Assembly (NCBI GenBank): GCA_036496805.1
Contig: DASXKN010000029.1
Coordinates: forward strand, 1-64,000
Length of the DNA stretch: 64,000 nt
Reading direction: 5' to 3'
From: SZAS-103 sp036496805
Lineage (GTDB): Bacteria > Pseudomonadota > Gammaproteobacteria > Xanthomonadales > Xanthomonadaceae
Part shown: piece by piece, positions 23,515-32,098 of the stretch
Position numbering within the stretch: position 1 is the first letter of the stretch
How the letters are laid out: each line of letters starts with the position of its first letter
Position numbers and translations under genes: made by a program
Notes under the pieces: generated by a model
Seen by the model: only the letters and a program-made list of their open reading frames with translations
What the model was told of the DNA's origin: nothing
Database searches by the model: none

Positions 23515-25662
23515 TCAAGCGCTCTTGGCTTCGCCGCCGTTGCCGCGCACCTGGGTGAGCACCTGGGTGAGCGCGCGCTGCAGCATCTGGCCGTTGTTCT
23601 CGACGATGCTCGCCACGCCTTTCTGGAGCGCGTCGGCGAGGTCTTCCGGGCGGTGCTCGCTGATCTTCAGGCCATTGCGGTTGACGAACAGGCAGCGTCC
23701 GGAATACGGGCTGACCCACGACAGCTTGCAGCGCTCGCTGCCCTTGGTCGCGTTCTCGAAGGTGAACCAGGTGCCGGGACGCAGGCCGCGCACGCGCGCC
23801 AGCATTTCCGGGTTCACGTTTTGCGGCAGCGGCTGCTCGTCGATGCTGCCCGGGTCGGCGGACAATGCTCCCGGCGCGCTTCCCGCGGGCGGCTCGGACT
23901 CGATGAAAGCCGGCGGCGGCAGGTCGCCGATGCGGTAACGGACATACTGCTGCAGCTCGTTGACCAGTTGCTTGATCTCGTTGTCCTGGTAGGCGACCGT
24001 CGCCAGCCCCTGGCGCAGTTGTGCCTCCATGATCGGCAGCATGGCGCGCAGGCGAAGTTGCTCGACCCGGCTCGTTCCCGCGGTCGTGCACCACACCAGC
24101 GATTCGGCGAAGCCCAGCGCCTCGCGATAGACCGAGGAGTCGGGACCCTGGCGCAGCCACAGCAGCACCAGGCAATTCATCCAGGGCCGGGTGATGAGGT
24201 AGCGCACCCAGGAAGGGACGGGCGCGTGGCCGATCGTCTGGATCAGCGCCTGGTTGACCTGCCGGCGCGCCTGCCACAGGCGCTCACGTCCGGCGTGCGC
24301 CTCCACGGCGCGCTGTTCGGCCAGTTCGGAGCGGCGACGCTGCTGTTCGAGCTGCGAACGCAGTTGCACGACGATCTGGTCGGCATCCTGCGCGGAGTCG
24401 CTGACCGCGATCTGCTGCAGCGAGCTCTGGAGGTCGTTCAGGGCGCGCGCGTCCGGATCCACGCTCGGGCACCAGCCAACCGCATTCTCGGCGACCAGGT
24501 CGAGCAACTGCCGCAGCGGGTGGTCGTTCTCGGCGATCAGGCCCGGATGCTTGAGCGAGGCGCGCATCACCGGCAGGAACAGGGTCTGCATCACCGGCTG
24601 CATCGGCGTGGGGATGCTGTGGTCGTGGGAGAGCGCGTCGAACACGCGGCCGACGATATCGACGGTGGCCGACTGCTGCGGCGACGGCGGCGCAACGTCG
24701 TTCGAATACGAAACTTCGGCGAGCAGTTGCTCGGCGATTTCGCGCGGCGACGGTTGCGATTGCCCCGCGGGCGCTTGCGCACGCAGGCGGGCCAGCGCGC
24801 GATCCATCACGTCGGTCGCGGGAACCGTCTGGCGCATCGCGGGCGCGGCATTCTGCGCTGCCAGCAGGGCCGTGGCGGTCTCGCGGATCAGCAGGGAACG
24901 CAGGGCATTCAGGAGGTCGCGTTCGTCCTGCTCGAGTGCGATGGAAACGTTCGCATGGCTCGGCGACAGCAGGTGGGACGGGACGATCGCTTCGCGCTGC
25001 GGAACGGCATGGGTGACCCGGCCGCGCGCGTGGCCGAGCATCGGCAGCACGCCGGCCGCGGCCAGACGCGCGTTGATTTCGGCGTAGACGGGCTCGAGCG
25101 CGCCAAGCACCTGGCGTTCGAAGATCTTGTACATCACCAGCCGCGTCTGCAGGTCGATGTCGATCGGCACCGCCGCCTCGCGGAAGGACTTGGCGATCGC
25201 GAGCGGGCCGAAGGGATTGCGCTGCGGATCGAGCGCGGTCTCTTCCATCAGCCAGCCGACCCGCTGGTCGAGCGCGTGCAGGGCCGCCGACAGGCGCTGC
25301 GTCGTACGCGTGGCCATGCTGTCGACCGCCAGGTCTTCCTCGAGGTCGTCGGGGTCGACAAGCGAGAGCTGGGAATGCGAGGCCGAGTGGTTCGCCGCGT
25401 CGGCTTCGGAACGGCCGAGCGAGGCGAGGAAGCGTTCCAGCACGCCGCCGCGCTGGCGACGGCATTCGCGCAGGGCGTCGAAATGGTGCTGCTGTGCCTC
25501 GCCCGAATGGGCATGTTCGCCGAGGTCGAACAGGGTGTCGTCAAGGGCGTCGAACATCGCGATCATGGGCTCGCGCAGGCGCGCGCGCAGGCCGTCGAAC
25601 AGATCGCCGATGGTGCGGGCAACCGCAGGTGCAGGCATCGTGCGCTTGCTCTCGTCGCTCAT
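23515..25662 (-). CDS. DUF1631 family protein
   Basis: A 715-residue cytoplasmic protein without signal peptide or membrane helices. It matches the DUF1631 pattern seen in beta- and gammaproteobacteria: N-terminal SLVDPDDLEEDLAVDSMATR and PIDIDLQTRLVMYKIFERQVL, a central helical region with a coiled coil near residues 430-480, and a C-terminal WFTFENATKGSERCKLSWVSPYSGRCLF beta-domain resembling a PilZ-like fold. The PilZ resemblance is an inference. Members are sometimes mis-annotated as thymidine phosphorylase. ATG 25662 was preferred over GTG 25707; both have weak ribosome-binding sites. It lies 72 bp after a Trm112-like gene. Confidence 0.8.
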   Translation of the reverse strand: MSDESKRTMPAPAVARTIGDLFDGLRARLREPMIAMFDALDDTLFDLGEHAHSGEAQQHHFDALRECRRQRGGVLERFLASLGRSEADAANHSASHSQLSLVDPDDLEEDLAVDSMATRTTQRLSAALHALDQRVGWLMEETALDPQRNPFGPLAIAKSFREAAVPIDIDLQTRLVMYKIFERQVLGALEPVYAEINARLAAAGVLPMLGHARGRVTHAVPQREAIVPSHLLSPSHANVSIALEQDERDLLNALRSLLIRETATALLAAQNAAPAMRQTVPATDVMDRALARLRAQAPAGQSQPSPREIAEQLLAEVSYSNDVAPPSPQQSATVDIVGRVFDALSHDHSIPTPMQPVMQTLFLPVMRASLKHPGLIAENDHPLRQLLDLVAENAVGWCPSVDPDARALNDLQSSLQQIAVSDSAQDADQIVVQLRSQLEQQRRRSELAEQRAVEAHAGRERLWQARRQVNQALIQTIGHAPVPSWVRYLITRPWMNCLVLLWLRQGPDSSVYREALGFAESLVWCTTAGTSRVEQLRLRAMLPIMEAQLRQGLATVAYQDNEIKQLVNELQQYVRYRIGDLPPPAFIESEPPAGSAPGALSADPGSIDEQPLPQNVNPEMLARVRGLRPGTWFTFENATKGSERCKLSWVSPYSGRCLFVNRNGLKISEHRPEDLADALQKGVASIVENNGQMLQRALTQVLTQVRGNGGEAKSA

Positions 25663-25734
25663 GTCCGGATCCGGCGGAACGTGGCTTTCATCGCAAGGGA
25701 CCGCCACGAAGGGAATGCTGGAAGGGTAGAGACG

Positions 25735-26001
25735 TCACGCCGGAAAATCTGTGACCTGAACGGAGGAAATGGATTCGTCGGCAAGCAGAACTGGGATGCC
25801 GTCGTCAATTCGATAAAGAAGTTTGCGGTCGCGGGTGACCAGCCCCTCGCGCAGGGGGTCCGCTTGCGTGCTACCGTCCGCACGCCGCAGACTGCCGGCA
25901 GCGACCGCGCGATTGATCGCATCGATCTCGTGCGCTTGCAGCAGCGCCAGCGGCTGGCGCGTGCTGGGGCAGCACAGGATGTCGAGCAGTCTCCGATCCA
26001 T
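25735..26001 (-). CDS. Trm112-like small protein
   Basis: An 88-residue protein of the Trm112/UPF0434 (YcaR) family. It starts MDRRLLDILCCPSTRQPL and carries the family block YRIDDGIPVLLADES. Compared with E. coli YcaR (60 residues) it has a central insertion of about 25 residues. Of the usual zinc-site cysteines, only the adjacent pair CC at 9-10 is evident, so metal binding is doubtful. In other systems Trm112 proteins stabilise methyltransferases; the bacterial role is unclear. The ATG has GGAGG 6 nt upstream. It is probably co-transcribed with the DUF1631 gene. Confidence 0.85.
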   Translation of the reverse strand: MDRRLLDILCCPSTRQPLALLQAHEIDAINRAVAAGSLRRADGSTQADPLREGLVTRDRKLLYRIDDGIPVLLADESISSVQVTDFPA

Positions 26002-26049
26002 CGCGGTCCTCCGGTCACGCCGGCCGCTGCACCCGCAGCGGAGGTTGGC

Positions 26050-26153
26050 CAATTTTGTATTCTACGGCAGGCATTTACAACAAGGTATTTCAACAGTTTC
26101 TAGGTGCCTTCCTGTAAAGGTTATAAACGTAAATGGCGTCCCCGAAGGGACGC
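26050..26153. promoter_or_regulatory. AT-rich divergent promoter region and purE leader hairpin
   Basis: Between the Trm112-like gene and purEK, positions 26050-26132 are markedly AT-rich, with TATAAA at about 26122-26127 on the plus strand, and probably hold the promoters for both directions. A perfect 7-bp hairpin GCGTCCC-CGAA-GGGACGC (26136-26153) follows and would be in the purE leader. No known purine riboswitch consensus is seen. Confidence 0.4.
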
Positions 26154-26264
26154 GCGGGGTCGGACGGGTACCGTCGCGCTGGCTTGCCGCTCGATGAGGC
26201 CGGTACGCCACCGCAGCGATGGTTCGATCCGCTGACATCCTGGATGCATGGGGTTTCGAGACTT

Positions 26265-26786
26265 ATGGACAATCCGCAAGCAGCGCCGCTGGTTGGCGTC
26301 GTCATGGGGTCCCGTTCCGACTGGGACACGATGCAGCACGCCAGCGCGCGGCTGGAGGCCCTTGGTATCACGCACGAAGTGAAGATCGTGTCTGCGCACC
26401 GCACGCCCGACCTGCTGTTCGAGTATGCCGCGCAGGCGGCCGGACGCGGGTTGCGCGCGATCATCGCCGGGGCCGGCGGGGCGGCGCACCTGCCGGGCAT
26501 GCTGGCCGCGAAGACCGCGGTGCCGGTGCTCGGCGTGCCGGTGCAGTCGAAGGCGCTCAGCGGCCTGGATTCGCTGCTGTCGATCGTGCAGATGCCGGCC
26601 GGCATCCCGGTGGCGACTTTCGCGATCGGCGCCGCCGGGGCGGCCAACGCGGCGCTGTTCGCGGCTGCGCTGATCGCCCACGACGATCCCGCGGTGCGTG
26701 CCGCCCTCGAGGCGTTCCGCGCGACCCAGACACGCGACGTGCTCGACAACGCCGACCCGCGCAACGCCCTCACGCCTGGCCGATGA
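26265..26786 (+). CDS. purE: 5-(carboxyamino)imidazole ribonucleotide mutase
   Basis: The 173-residue PurE has the class I motifs GVVMGSRSDWDTMQHA (phosphate loop), SAHRTPDLLFEYA, and AGAGGAAHLPGMLAAKT. It converts N5-CAIR to CAIR in purine synthesis, working with PurK. ATG 26265 matches the family length; the frame is open upstream to ATG 26133 and would add 44 Gly/Arg-rich residues, which is less likely. Its stop overlaps the purK start (ATGA). Confidence 0.95.
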   Translation: MDNPQAAPLVGVVMGSRSDWDTMQHASARLEALGITHEVKIVSAHRTPDLLFEYAAQAAGRGLRAIIAGAGGAAHLPGMLAAKTAVPVLGVPVQSKALSGLDSLLSIVQMPAGIPVATFAIGAAGAANAALFAAALIAHDDPAVRAALEAFRATQTRDVLDNADPRNALTPGR

Positions 26787-27925
26787 ACACTGTCGGCATC
26801 CTCGGCGGCGGCCAGCTCGCGCGCATGCTCGCGCTTGCCGGCGCGCCGCTGGGCCTGCGCTTCGTGGTGCTGGACAGCGCGGCCGATGCCTGCGCGGCGC
26901 AGTGCGCTCCGTTGCTGCGCGCGGACTACCACGACCTGGACGCTCTCGCCGAATTCGCCTCGCGTGCGGACGTGGCGACCTTCGATTTCGAGAACGTGCC
27001 CGCCGAAAGCGCGCACTGGCTGGCCGAGCGGATACCGGTGTTCCCCAACCCGCGCGCGCTCGGCGTCGCGCAGGACCGGCTCGCGGAAAAATCGCTGTTC
27101 CGCGAACTCGGCATCCCGGTGCCGGCGTTCGAGGACATCGCTACCCGCGCGGACCTCGACGCGGCGATCGCGCGCATCGGCACGCCGTGCATCCTCAAGA
27201 CGCGGCGGCTGGGTTACGACGGCAAGGGCCAGTTCCGCCTGCACGATGCTGGCGATGCCGACGCGGCGTGGCAGGCGCTGGGCGGGCAGGCAGCTTCCGT
27301 AGGGCTGATCCTGGAAGGCTTCGTGCGCTTCCAGCGCGAGCTGTCGGTCGTCGCGGTGCGTTCGCGCGAAGGAGAATTCCGCGCCTGGCCGCTGACCGAG
27401 AACTGGCACGACCACGGCATCCTCTCGGCGAGCCTCGCGCCGGCAGTGGTCGATGCGGACATCGCCGACAAGGCGATCGCGCATGCGCGTGCTGTCGCAC
27501 AGGCGCTCGACTACGTCGGCGTCTTCGCGCTGGAGCTGTTCCTCGCCGACGGCGAACTGCTCGCCAACGAGATGGCGCCGCGCGTCCACAACTCCGGGCA
27601 CTGGACGATCGAGGGCGCCGAGACCTCGCAGTTCGAGAACCACCTGCGCGCCGTGCTGGGCCTGCCGCTGGGCAGTACGCGCATGGTCGGCCACGCCTGC
27701 ATGCTCAACTGGATCGGCGAGCTCCCCGACGCCGACGCCGTGCTCGCCGATCCCTGCGGCCACTGGCACGACTACGGCAAGTCGCCGCGCGCGGGGCGCA
27801 AGGTCGGTCACGCCACGCTGCGCGCCGACGCTGCAAGCGAACTGGCGGACGCCTTGCGGCGCGTTGGCGACGCCCTGGGCCGACAGGCACAGGTCGGGCC
27901 TGTCATCGCAAGGATCGCCGGCTAG
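26783..27925 (+). CDS. purK: 5-(carboxyamino)imidazole ribonucleotide synthase
   Basis: A 380-residue ATP-grasp enzyme. N-terminal GILGGGQLARMLALAG, the ATP-grasp lid TRRLGYDGKGQFRL, EGFVRFQRELSVVAVR, and the metal/active-site region NEMAPRVHNSGHWTIEG are all diagnostic. It makes N5-CAIR from AIR, bicarbonate and ATP. Start and stop are well defined by the ATGA overlap with purE and the terminator downstream. Confidence 0.96.
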   Translation: MNTVGILGGGQLARMLALAGAPLGLRFVVLDSAADACAAQCAPLLRADYHDLDALAEFASRADVATFDFENVPAESAHWLAERIPVFPNPRALGVAQDRLAEKSLFRELGIPVPAFEDIATRADLDAAIARIGTPCILKTRRLGYDGKGQFRLHDAGDADAAWQALGGQAASVGLILEGFVRFQRELSVVAVRSREGEFRAWPLTENWHDHGILSASLAPAVVDADIADKAIAHARAVAQALDYVGVFALELFLADGELLANEMAPRVHNSGHWTIEGAETSQFENHLRAVLGLPLGSTRMVGHACMLNWIGELPDADAVLADPCGHWHDYGKSPRAGRKVGHATLRADAASELADALRRVGDALGRQAQVGPVIARIAG

Positions 27926-27946
27926 GCAAGAATCCCTGCGGAAACG

Positions 27947-27980
27947 AAAACGGCCGGATCGCTCCGGCCGTTTTTCTTTT
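27947..27980. terminator. Bidirectional terminator between purK and sodB
   Basis: AAAACGGCCGG (27947-27957) pairs with CCGGCCGTTTT (27964-27974) over a 6-nt loop, followed on the plus strand by TTTTTCTTTT. Read on the minus strand the tail is TTTTCGTTT, so it serves both converging genes. Confidence 0.88.
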
Positions 27981-28000
27981 CGCGTCGGTGGAAATGAAAC

Positions 28001-28579
28001 TCACCCCAGCTTCTTCATCGCGAAGTCCCAGTTCACCAGGTTCCAGAACGCCTCGACGTACTTGGCGCGGGCGTTGCGGTAGTCGATGTAGTAAGCGTGC
28101 TCCCACACATCGCAGGTCAGCAGGGGCTTGTCGGTGCCGGTGATCGGGGTGGCCGCGTTGGAGGTGCTGACGATCGCCAGCGAGCCGTCGCCGCGCTGCA
28201 CCAGCCAGGCCCAGCCCGAGCCGAAGGTGCCGATCGCGACCTTGGTGAACTCTTCCTTGAACGCGGCGAACGAACCGAACGCCTTGACGATCGCGTCGGC
28301 CAGCTTGCCCTTGGGCTCGCCGCCGCCGTTGGGCGACAGGCTGTTCCAGTAGAAGGTGTGGTTCCAGATCTGCGCGGCGTTGTTGAACATGCCGCCCTGC
28401 GACTTCTTCACGATGGTCTCGAGGTCGGCATCGGCGAATTCGGTGCCGGGGATCATCTTGTTGAGGTTGTCCACGTAGGCCTGGTGGTGCTTGCCGTAGT
28501 GGAAGTCCAGGGTCTCGTGCGAGATGTGCGGTTCCAGCGCGTTGCGCGCATAGGGCAGGGCGGGCAGTTCGATCGACAT
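28001..28579 (-). CDS. sodB: Superoxide dismutase, Fe type
   Basis: A 192-residue cytoplasmic SOD. Metal ligands fall in LDFHYGKHHQAYVDNL, IWNHTFYWNSL and DVWEHAYYIDYRN. Gln in the second block region (NNAAQIWNHTFYW) is the position usual for Fe-type enzymes, as is the 192-residue length. It dismutes superoxide to peroxide and oxygen. The ATG at 28579 has AAGGAG 5 nt upstream. An extended -10 promoter (TGGTAGAAT) lies about 55 nt upstream, overlapping that of the divergent grxD. Confidence 0.96.
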   Translation of the reverse strand: MSIELPALPYARNALEPHISHETLDFHYGKHHQAYVDNLNKMIPGTEFADADLETIVKKSQGGMFNNAAQIWNHTFYWNSLSPNGGGEPKGKLADAIVKAFGSFAAFKEEFTKVAIGTFGSGWAWLVQRGDGSLAIVSTSNAATPITGTDKPLLTCDVWEHAYYIDYRNARAKYVEAFWNLVNWDFAMKKLG

Positions 28580-28627
28580 GACGGCTCCTTGGGTCGCGAC
28601 GGCGGGGCGTCATTGCCCCGCAGGGAT

Positions 28628-28640
28628 TACAATTCTACCA
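28628..28640. promoter_or_regulatory. Overlapping divergent -10 boxes for sodB and grxD
   Basis: Plus strand TACAAT (28628-28633) could serve grxD. Minus strand TGGTAGAAT (complement of 28632-28640) is an extended -10 box for sodB. The hexamers overlap, so the two promoters would compete for polymerase. A small hairpin (28602-28619) lies in the sodB leader. Confidence 0.45.
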
Positions 28641-28712
28641 GCCGACGCCCGCCCGGCGACGCGTCCGGTGCATCGCGACGTCCACGGCGGGGCAAGAATT
28701 CAGGAAATACAG

Positions 28713-29030
28713 ATGAATGTGATGGACCGGATCAGGACCGAGGTCGAGTCCCACCCGATCGTGTTGTTCATGAAGGGCACCCCGCAATTCCCGATGTGCG
28801 GCTTCTCCAGCCGCACGGTCGCGGCGCTCAGGGAGTGCGACGCGAAATACCACGTCGTCAACGTGATGGAAGACCCCGAGATCCGTGCGAACCTGCCGCG
28901 CTTTTCGGACTGGCCGACCTTCCCGCAGCTTTTCATCAACGGCGAGTTGATCGGCGGCTGCGACATCACCCTCGAGCTCCATGCCAGCGGCGAGCTCAAG
29001 CTGATGGCGGCGGAGGCGCAGCGCGCGTGA
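28713..29030 (+). CDS. grxD: Monothiol glutaredoxin (Grx4/GrxD type)
   Basis: A 105-residue CGFS-type glutaredoxin: FMKGTPQFPMCGFSSRTV contains the monothiol active site, and WPTFPQLFINGELIGGCDI the glutathione-binding blocks. It carries 2Fe-2S clusters with BolA-type partners for iron-sulfur trafficking. The ATG at 28713 has AGGAAA 6-7 nt upstream. The YciK-type gene starts at or within 3 nt of the stop. Placement next to sodB pairs two iron/oxidative-stress genes. Confidence 0.94.
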   Translation: MNVMDRIRTEVESHPIVLFMKGTPQFPMCGFSSRTVAALRECDAKYHVVNVMEDPEIRANLPRFSDWPTFPQLFINGELIGGCDITLELHASGELKLMAAEAQRA

Positions 29031-29032
29031 CG

Positions 29033-29845
29033 ATGGAAGCAGGCAGCGAGGCAGCCGGTTCTTCCGCGGCGGGGACGCTTGCCGGCCGCGTCGTGCTGGT
29101 CACCGGCGCCAACGGCGCGCTCGGCGAGGCGGCTTCGCGCGCCTGCGCGGCCGCCGGCGCGACCGTGGTGCTGCTCGGTCGCCGCGTGCCCAGGCTCCAG
29201 CGCCTGCACGATGTGCTCGCGGCGATCGGCCCGCAGCCGGCGATCTATCCCCTCGACCTGCTCGGCGCGACGCCGGCCGACTATGCCGAGATGGCGACGC
29301 GCGTCGGCGACGAGCTGGGCCGGCTCGACGGCATCCTCCACGCCGCCGCCGAGTTCCAGGGGCTGACGCCGCTGCAGAACACCGATCCATCGGAATTCAT
29401 CGACGCGTTGCACGTCAACGTCGGGGCGCCCTTCCTGCTGACCCGGGCCTGCCTGCCGCTGTTGCGGCGCGCGCCCGACAGCGCGGTGGTGTTCGTGATG
29501 GACGATCCGCAGCGCGTCGGCCGCGCCTACTGGGGCGGCTATGGCGTGGCGAAGTTCGCGCTGCAGGGTTTGCTGCGCGTGCTCGCCGATGAACTCGAGA
29601 ACTCGCCGGTGCGCGTGTGTGCGCTGCAGCCCGGGCCGATGCAGTCCGGCTTGCGCGTGAAAGCCTTCATGACCGAAGACCCCGGCACCTGGCCGCCGGC
29701 GAGTGTCTATGCCGACGCCTGCGTGCATCTGCTCTCGGCGGCCGGGCTTGAGCATCGCGGTGAGGCGTGGACTCCGCCGATTTCGTGGCCGGAACGGGCA
29801 GCGCAACCGGTCGCGCTGGATCTGCCGATGGCGGGGCCGAACTGA
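29033..29845 (+). CDS. yciK: YciK-type short-chain dehydrogenase/reductase
   Basis: About 270 residues with a Rossmann fold. The cofactor motif is VLVTGANGALGEAAS, with NVGAPFLLTRACLPLL and the catalytic YGVAK (Tyr and Lys). The sequence pattern, including LGRRVPRLQRLHD and AEFQGLTPLQN, fits the YciK subfamily, whose substrate is unknown. ATG 29033 is used here; an in-frame GTG at 29027 overlaps the grxD stop and sits about 10 nt from a GGAG, so it may be the true start. Confidence 0.85.
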   Translation: MEAGSEAAGSSAAGTLAGRVVLVTGANGALGEAASRACAAAGATVVLLGRRVPRLQRLHDVLAAIGPQPAIYPLDLLGATPADYAEMATRVGDELGRLDGILHAAAEFQGLTPLQNTDPSEFIDALHVNVGAPFLLTRACLPLLRRAPDSAVVFVMDDPQRVGRAYWGGYGVAKFALQGLLRVLADELENSPVRVCALQPGPMQSGLRVKAFMTEDPGTWPPASVYADACVHLLSAAGLEHRGEAWTPPISWPERAAQPVALDLPMAGPN

Positions 29846-29975
29846 TGGCGCTTGCACAATGCAGCGCGAGCCGGTTGCCCGATTCGGTCGGCGCGATTCC
29901 CATGGTGGGGCGCTGCCCTTCGCAGACGTCGCGATCATGCGAACCTGACAGGACGTCGATTTCAGGAGATGTCGC

Positions 29976-30575
29976 TTGAGTACCTGGTCGGCCGCGCTGC
30001 TGTTGCTGCTGGTCCTCGACCCGCTCGGCAACATCCCGGTCTTCCTCGGCCTGCTGCGGCCGTTGCCGCCGCGGCGCCAGCGGATCGTGCTCGCGCGCGA
30101 GTTGCTGATCGCGCTCGGCGTGCTGATGGCTTTCCTGTTCGGCGGCCAGTACGTGCTCTCGGCGATGCACCTGCGCCAGGAGTCGGTGAGCATCGGCGGC
30201 GGAATAGTACTTTTCCTGATCGGCATCAAGATGATCTTCCCGAGCCCGGAAGGCATGTTCGGCGACACGCCCGAAGGCGAACCCTTCATCGTGCCGCTCG
30301 CGATCCCCTTCATCGCCGGTCCCTCGGGCATGGCCTCGGTGATGCTGCTCAGTCATTCCGATCCGCACCGCCAGGTGGACTGGAGCATCGCCCTGGTGAT
30401 CGCGTGGCTGGCGACCGCGGTGGTGCTCTTCGCCGCGACCTACCTCTACAAGGTGCTGGGCACGCGCGTGCTGGCCGCGGTGGAAAAACTGATGGGCATG
30501 CTCGTGGTCACGCTCTCGGTGCAGATGTTCCTCGACGGCGTGGCCGCCTACCTGCACATCACGCCGCATGGCTGA
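29976..30575 (+). CDS. yhgN: MarC/YhgN family inner-membrane protein
   Basis: The 199-residue UPF0056 protein has six hydrophobic helices and the conserved DPLGNIPVFLGLL, LFLIGIKMIFPS and EPFIVPLAIPFIAGPSG blocks. Its order and spacing follow E. coli YhgN closely. Function is unproven; older multidrug-resistance claims for MarC were withdrawn. The start is TTG at 29976: AGGAGA lies 7 nt upstream and the nearby ATG (29969) is out of frame. It stands 130 bp after the YciK gene. Confidence 0.87.
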   Translation: MSTWSAALLLLLVLDPLGNIPVFLGLLRPLPPRRQRIVLARELLIALGVLMAFLFGGQYVLSAMHLRQESVSIGGGIVLFLIGIKMIFPSPEGMFGDTPEGEPFIVPLAIPFIAGPSGMASVMLLSHSDPHRQVDWSIALVIAWLATAVVLFAATYLYKVLGTRVLAAVEKLMGMLVVTLSVQMFLDGVAAYLHITPHG

Positions 30576-30640
30576 GGCCATGTCGCGGAGGTGAATGCGG
30601 CGCGTGCTACTTTTCCGTCTTCGCCCCGATACGAGCCGCC

Positions 30641-32062
30641 ATGAACGAAAACGTCGACACCACCGTCCCGCCGACTTCTACCGACGCGGTGCATTCCGAG
30701 GGAACCGTCAACGCGCTGGTCTCGCCGCGCGGCGACCTCGACGTGCTCTCGCGCGCCGAAATCGAGCGCCTGCGCGACGCCTCGGCCGGCAGCGTCCTGC
30801 ACGACCTGCTGCGCCGTTGTGCACTCGCCGTGCTGACCACCGGCAGCCAGGCCGACGATGCACGCGCGGCGTACGCGCAGTATCCGGACTTCGACATCCT
30901 GATCCGCCCGCACGATCGCGGCATCAAGCTCGAACTGCGCGACGCGCCGGCGCAGGCCTTCGTCGACGGCCAGATCATCCGCGGCGTTGCCGACCTGCTG
31001 TTCGCGGTCGTGCGCGACATCGTCTACACCACCACCGAGGTCGAAGGCGACGCCAAGTTCTCTTTCGCGACCAGCGGCGGCATAACCAGCGCGGTGTTCG
31101 AGATCCTGCGCAATGCGCGCGTCCTCAAGCCGCGCAACGATCCCAACCTGGTCGTATGCTGGGGCGGCCATTCGATCCCGCGCGAGGAATACGTCTACAC
31201 CAAGTCGGTCGGCTACGAACTCGGCCTGCGCGGCCTGGACATCTGCACCGGCTGCGGGCCGGGCGCGATGAAGGGGCCGATGAAGGGCGCGACGATCGCG
31301 CACGCCAAGCAGCGCCACCAGCAGGGTCGCTACATCGGCATCACCGAGCCGGGGATCATCGCCGCCGAGTCGCCCAATCCGATCGTCAACCAGCTGGTGA
31401 TCATGCCGGACATCGAGAAGCGGCTGGAGGCCTTCGTGCGCCTCGGCCACGGCTTCATCGTCTTTCCCGGCGGCGTGGGCACCTGCGAGGAGATCCTGTT
31501 CATCCTCGGCCTGCTCACTTCCCCGGGCAACGCCGAAGAACCCTTCCCGCTGGTGTTCACCGGGCCGGCCGCCTCGGCGGCGTACTTCGAACAGATCGAC
31601 CATTTCCTGCGGCTCACCCTCGGCGATGCGGTGGCGCGGCGCTACCGGATCGTCGTCGACGATCCGCCCGAAGTCGCGCGCACGCTGCGCAAGGGCATCG
31701 CGCGCGTGCGCCAGCGCCGGCTCGACACCCAGGATGCGTTCTTCTTCAACTGGTCGCTGCTCATTCCGGAAGAACTCCAGCATCCCTTCGAGCCGACCCA
31801 TGCCTCGATGTCGGCGCTGAACCTGCACCGCGACCAACCCATCCACCTGCTCGCGGCGAACCTGCGCCGCGCGTTCTCCGGCATCGTCGCCGGCAACGTG
31901 AAGGAAGAGGCGATGCAGCGGATCGAGAAGCAGGGCCCGTTCGAGATCCACGGCGACGCCGACATCATGCAGGCCTTCGACGCCCTGCTGCGCGCCTTCA
32001 TCGCCCAGGGCCGGATGAAGATGACGGGCGACTACAAGCCTTGCTATCGCGTGCTGGTCTGA
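30641..32062 (+). CDS. ppnN: Pyrimidine/purine nucleotide 5'-monophosphate nucleosidase PpnN
   Basis: The 473-residue protein matches PpnN (YgdH). The central LOG-type Rossmann domain has the PGGVGTCEE motif near residue 276 and VVCWGGHSIPREEY; N- and C-terminal flanking domains (ending KMTGDYKPCYRVLV) are those of the long form. PpnN cleaves NMPs to base and ribose-5-phosphate and in E. coli is activated by (p)ppGpp. The ATG at 30641 has no strong Shine-Dalgarno. It converges with the histidine kinase gene over a short hairpin (32079-32094). Confidence 0.93.
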   Translation: MNENVDTTVPPTSTDAVHSEGTVNALVSPRGDLDVLSRAEIERLRDASAGSVLHDLLRRCALAVLTTGSQADDARAAYAQYPDFDILIRPHDRGIKLELRDAPAQAFVDGQIIRGVADLLFAVVRDIVYTTTEVEGDAKFSFATSGGITSAVFEILRNARVLKPRNDPNLVVCWGGHSIPREEYVYTKSVGYELGLRGLDICTGCGPGAMKGPMKGATIAHAKQRHQQGRYIGITEPGIIAAESPNPIVNQLVIMPDIEKRLEAFVRLGHGFIVFPGGVGTCEEILFILGLLTSPGNAEEPFPLVFTGPAASAAYFEQIDHFLRLTLGDAVARRYRIVVDDPPEVARTLRKGIARVRQRRLDTQDAFFFNWSLLIPEELQHPFEPTHASMSALNLHRDQPIHLLAANLRRAFSGIVAGNVKEEAMQRIEKQGPFEIHGDADIMQAFDALLRAFIAQGRMKMTGDYKPCYRVLV

Positions 32063-32098
32063 GCGTCGGCGGAGCCAGGCCTGTCCTGTCAGGCTCGC

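Noticed and set aside
26133..26264. N-terminal extension of purE from ATG 26133
   Set aside because: It would run through the leader hairpin and add 44 residues not seen in PurE proteins; kept only as a remote alternative.
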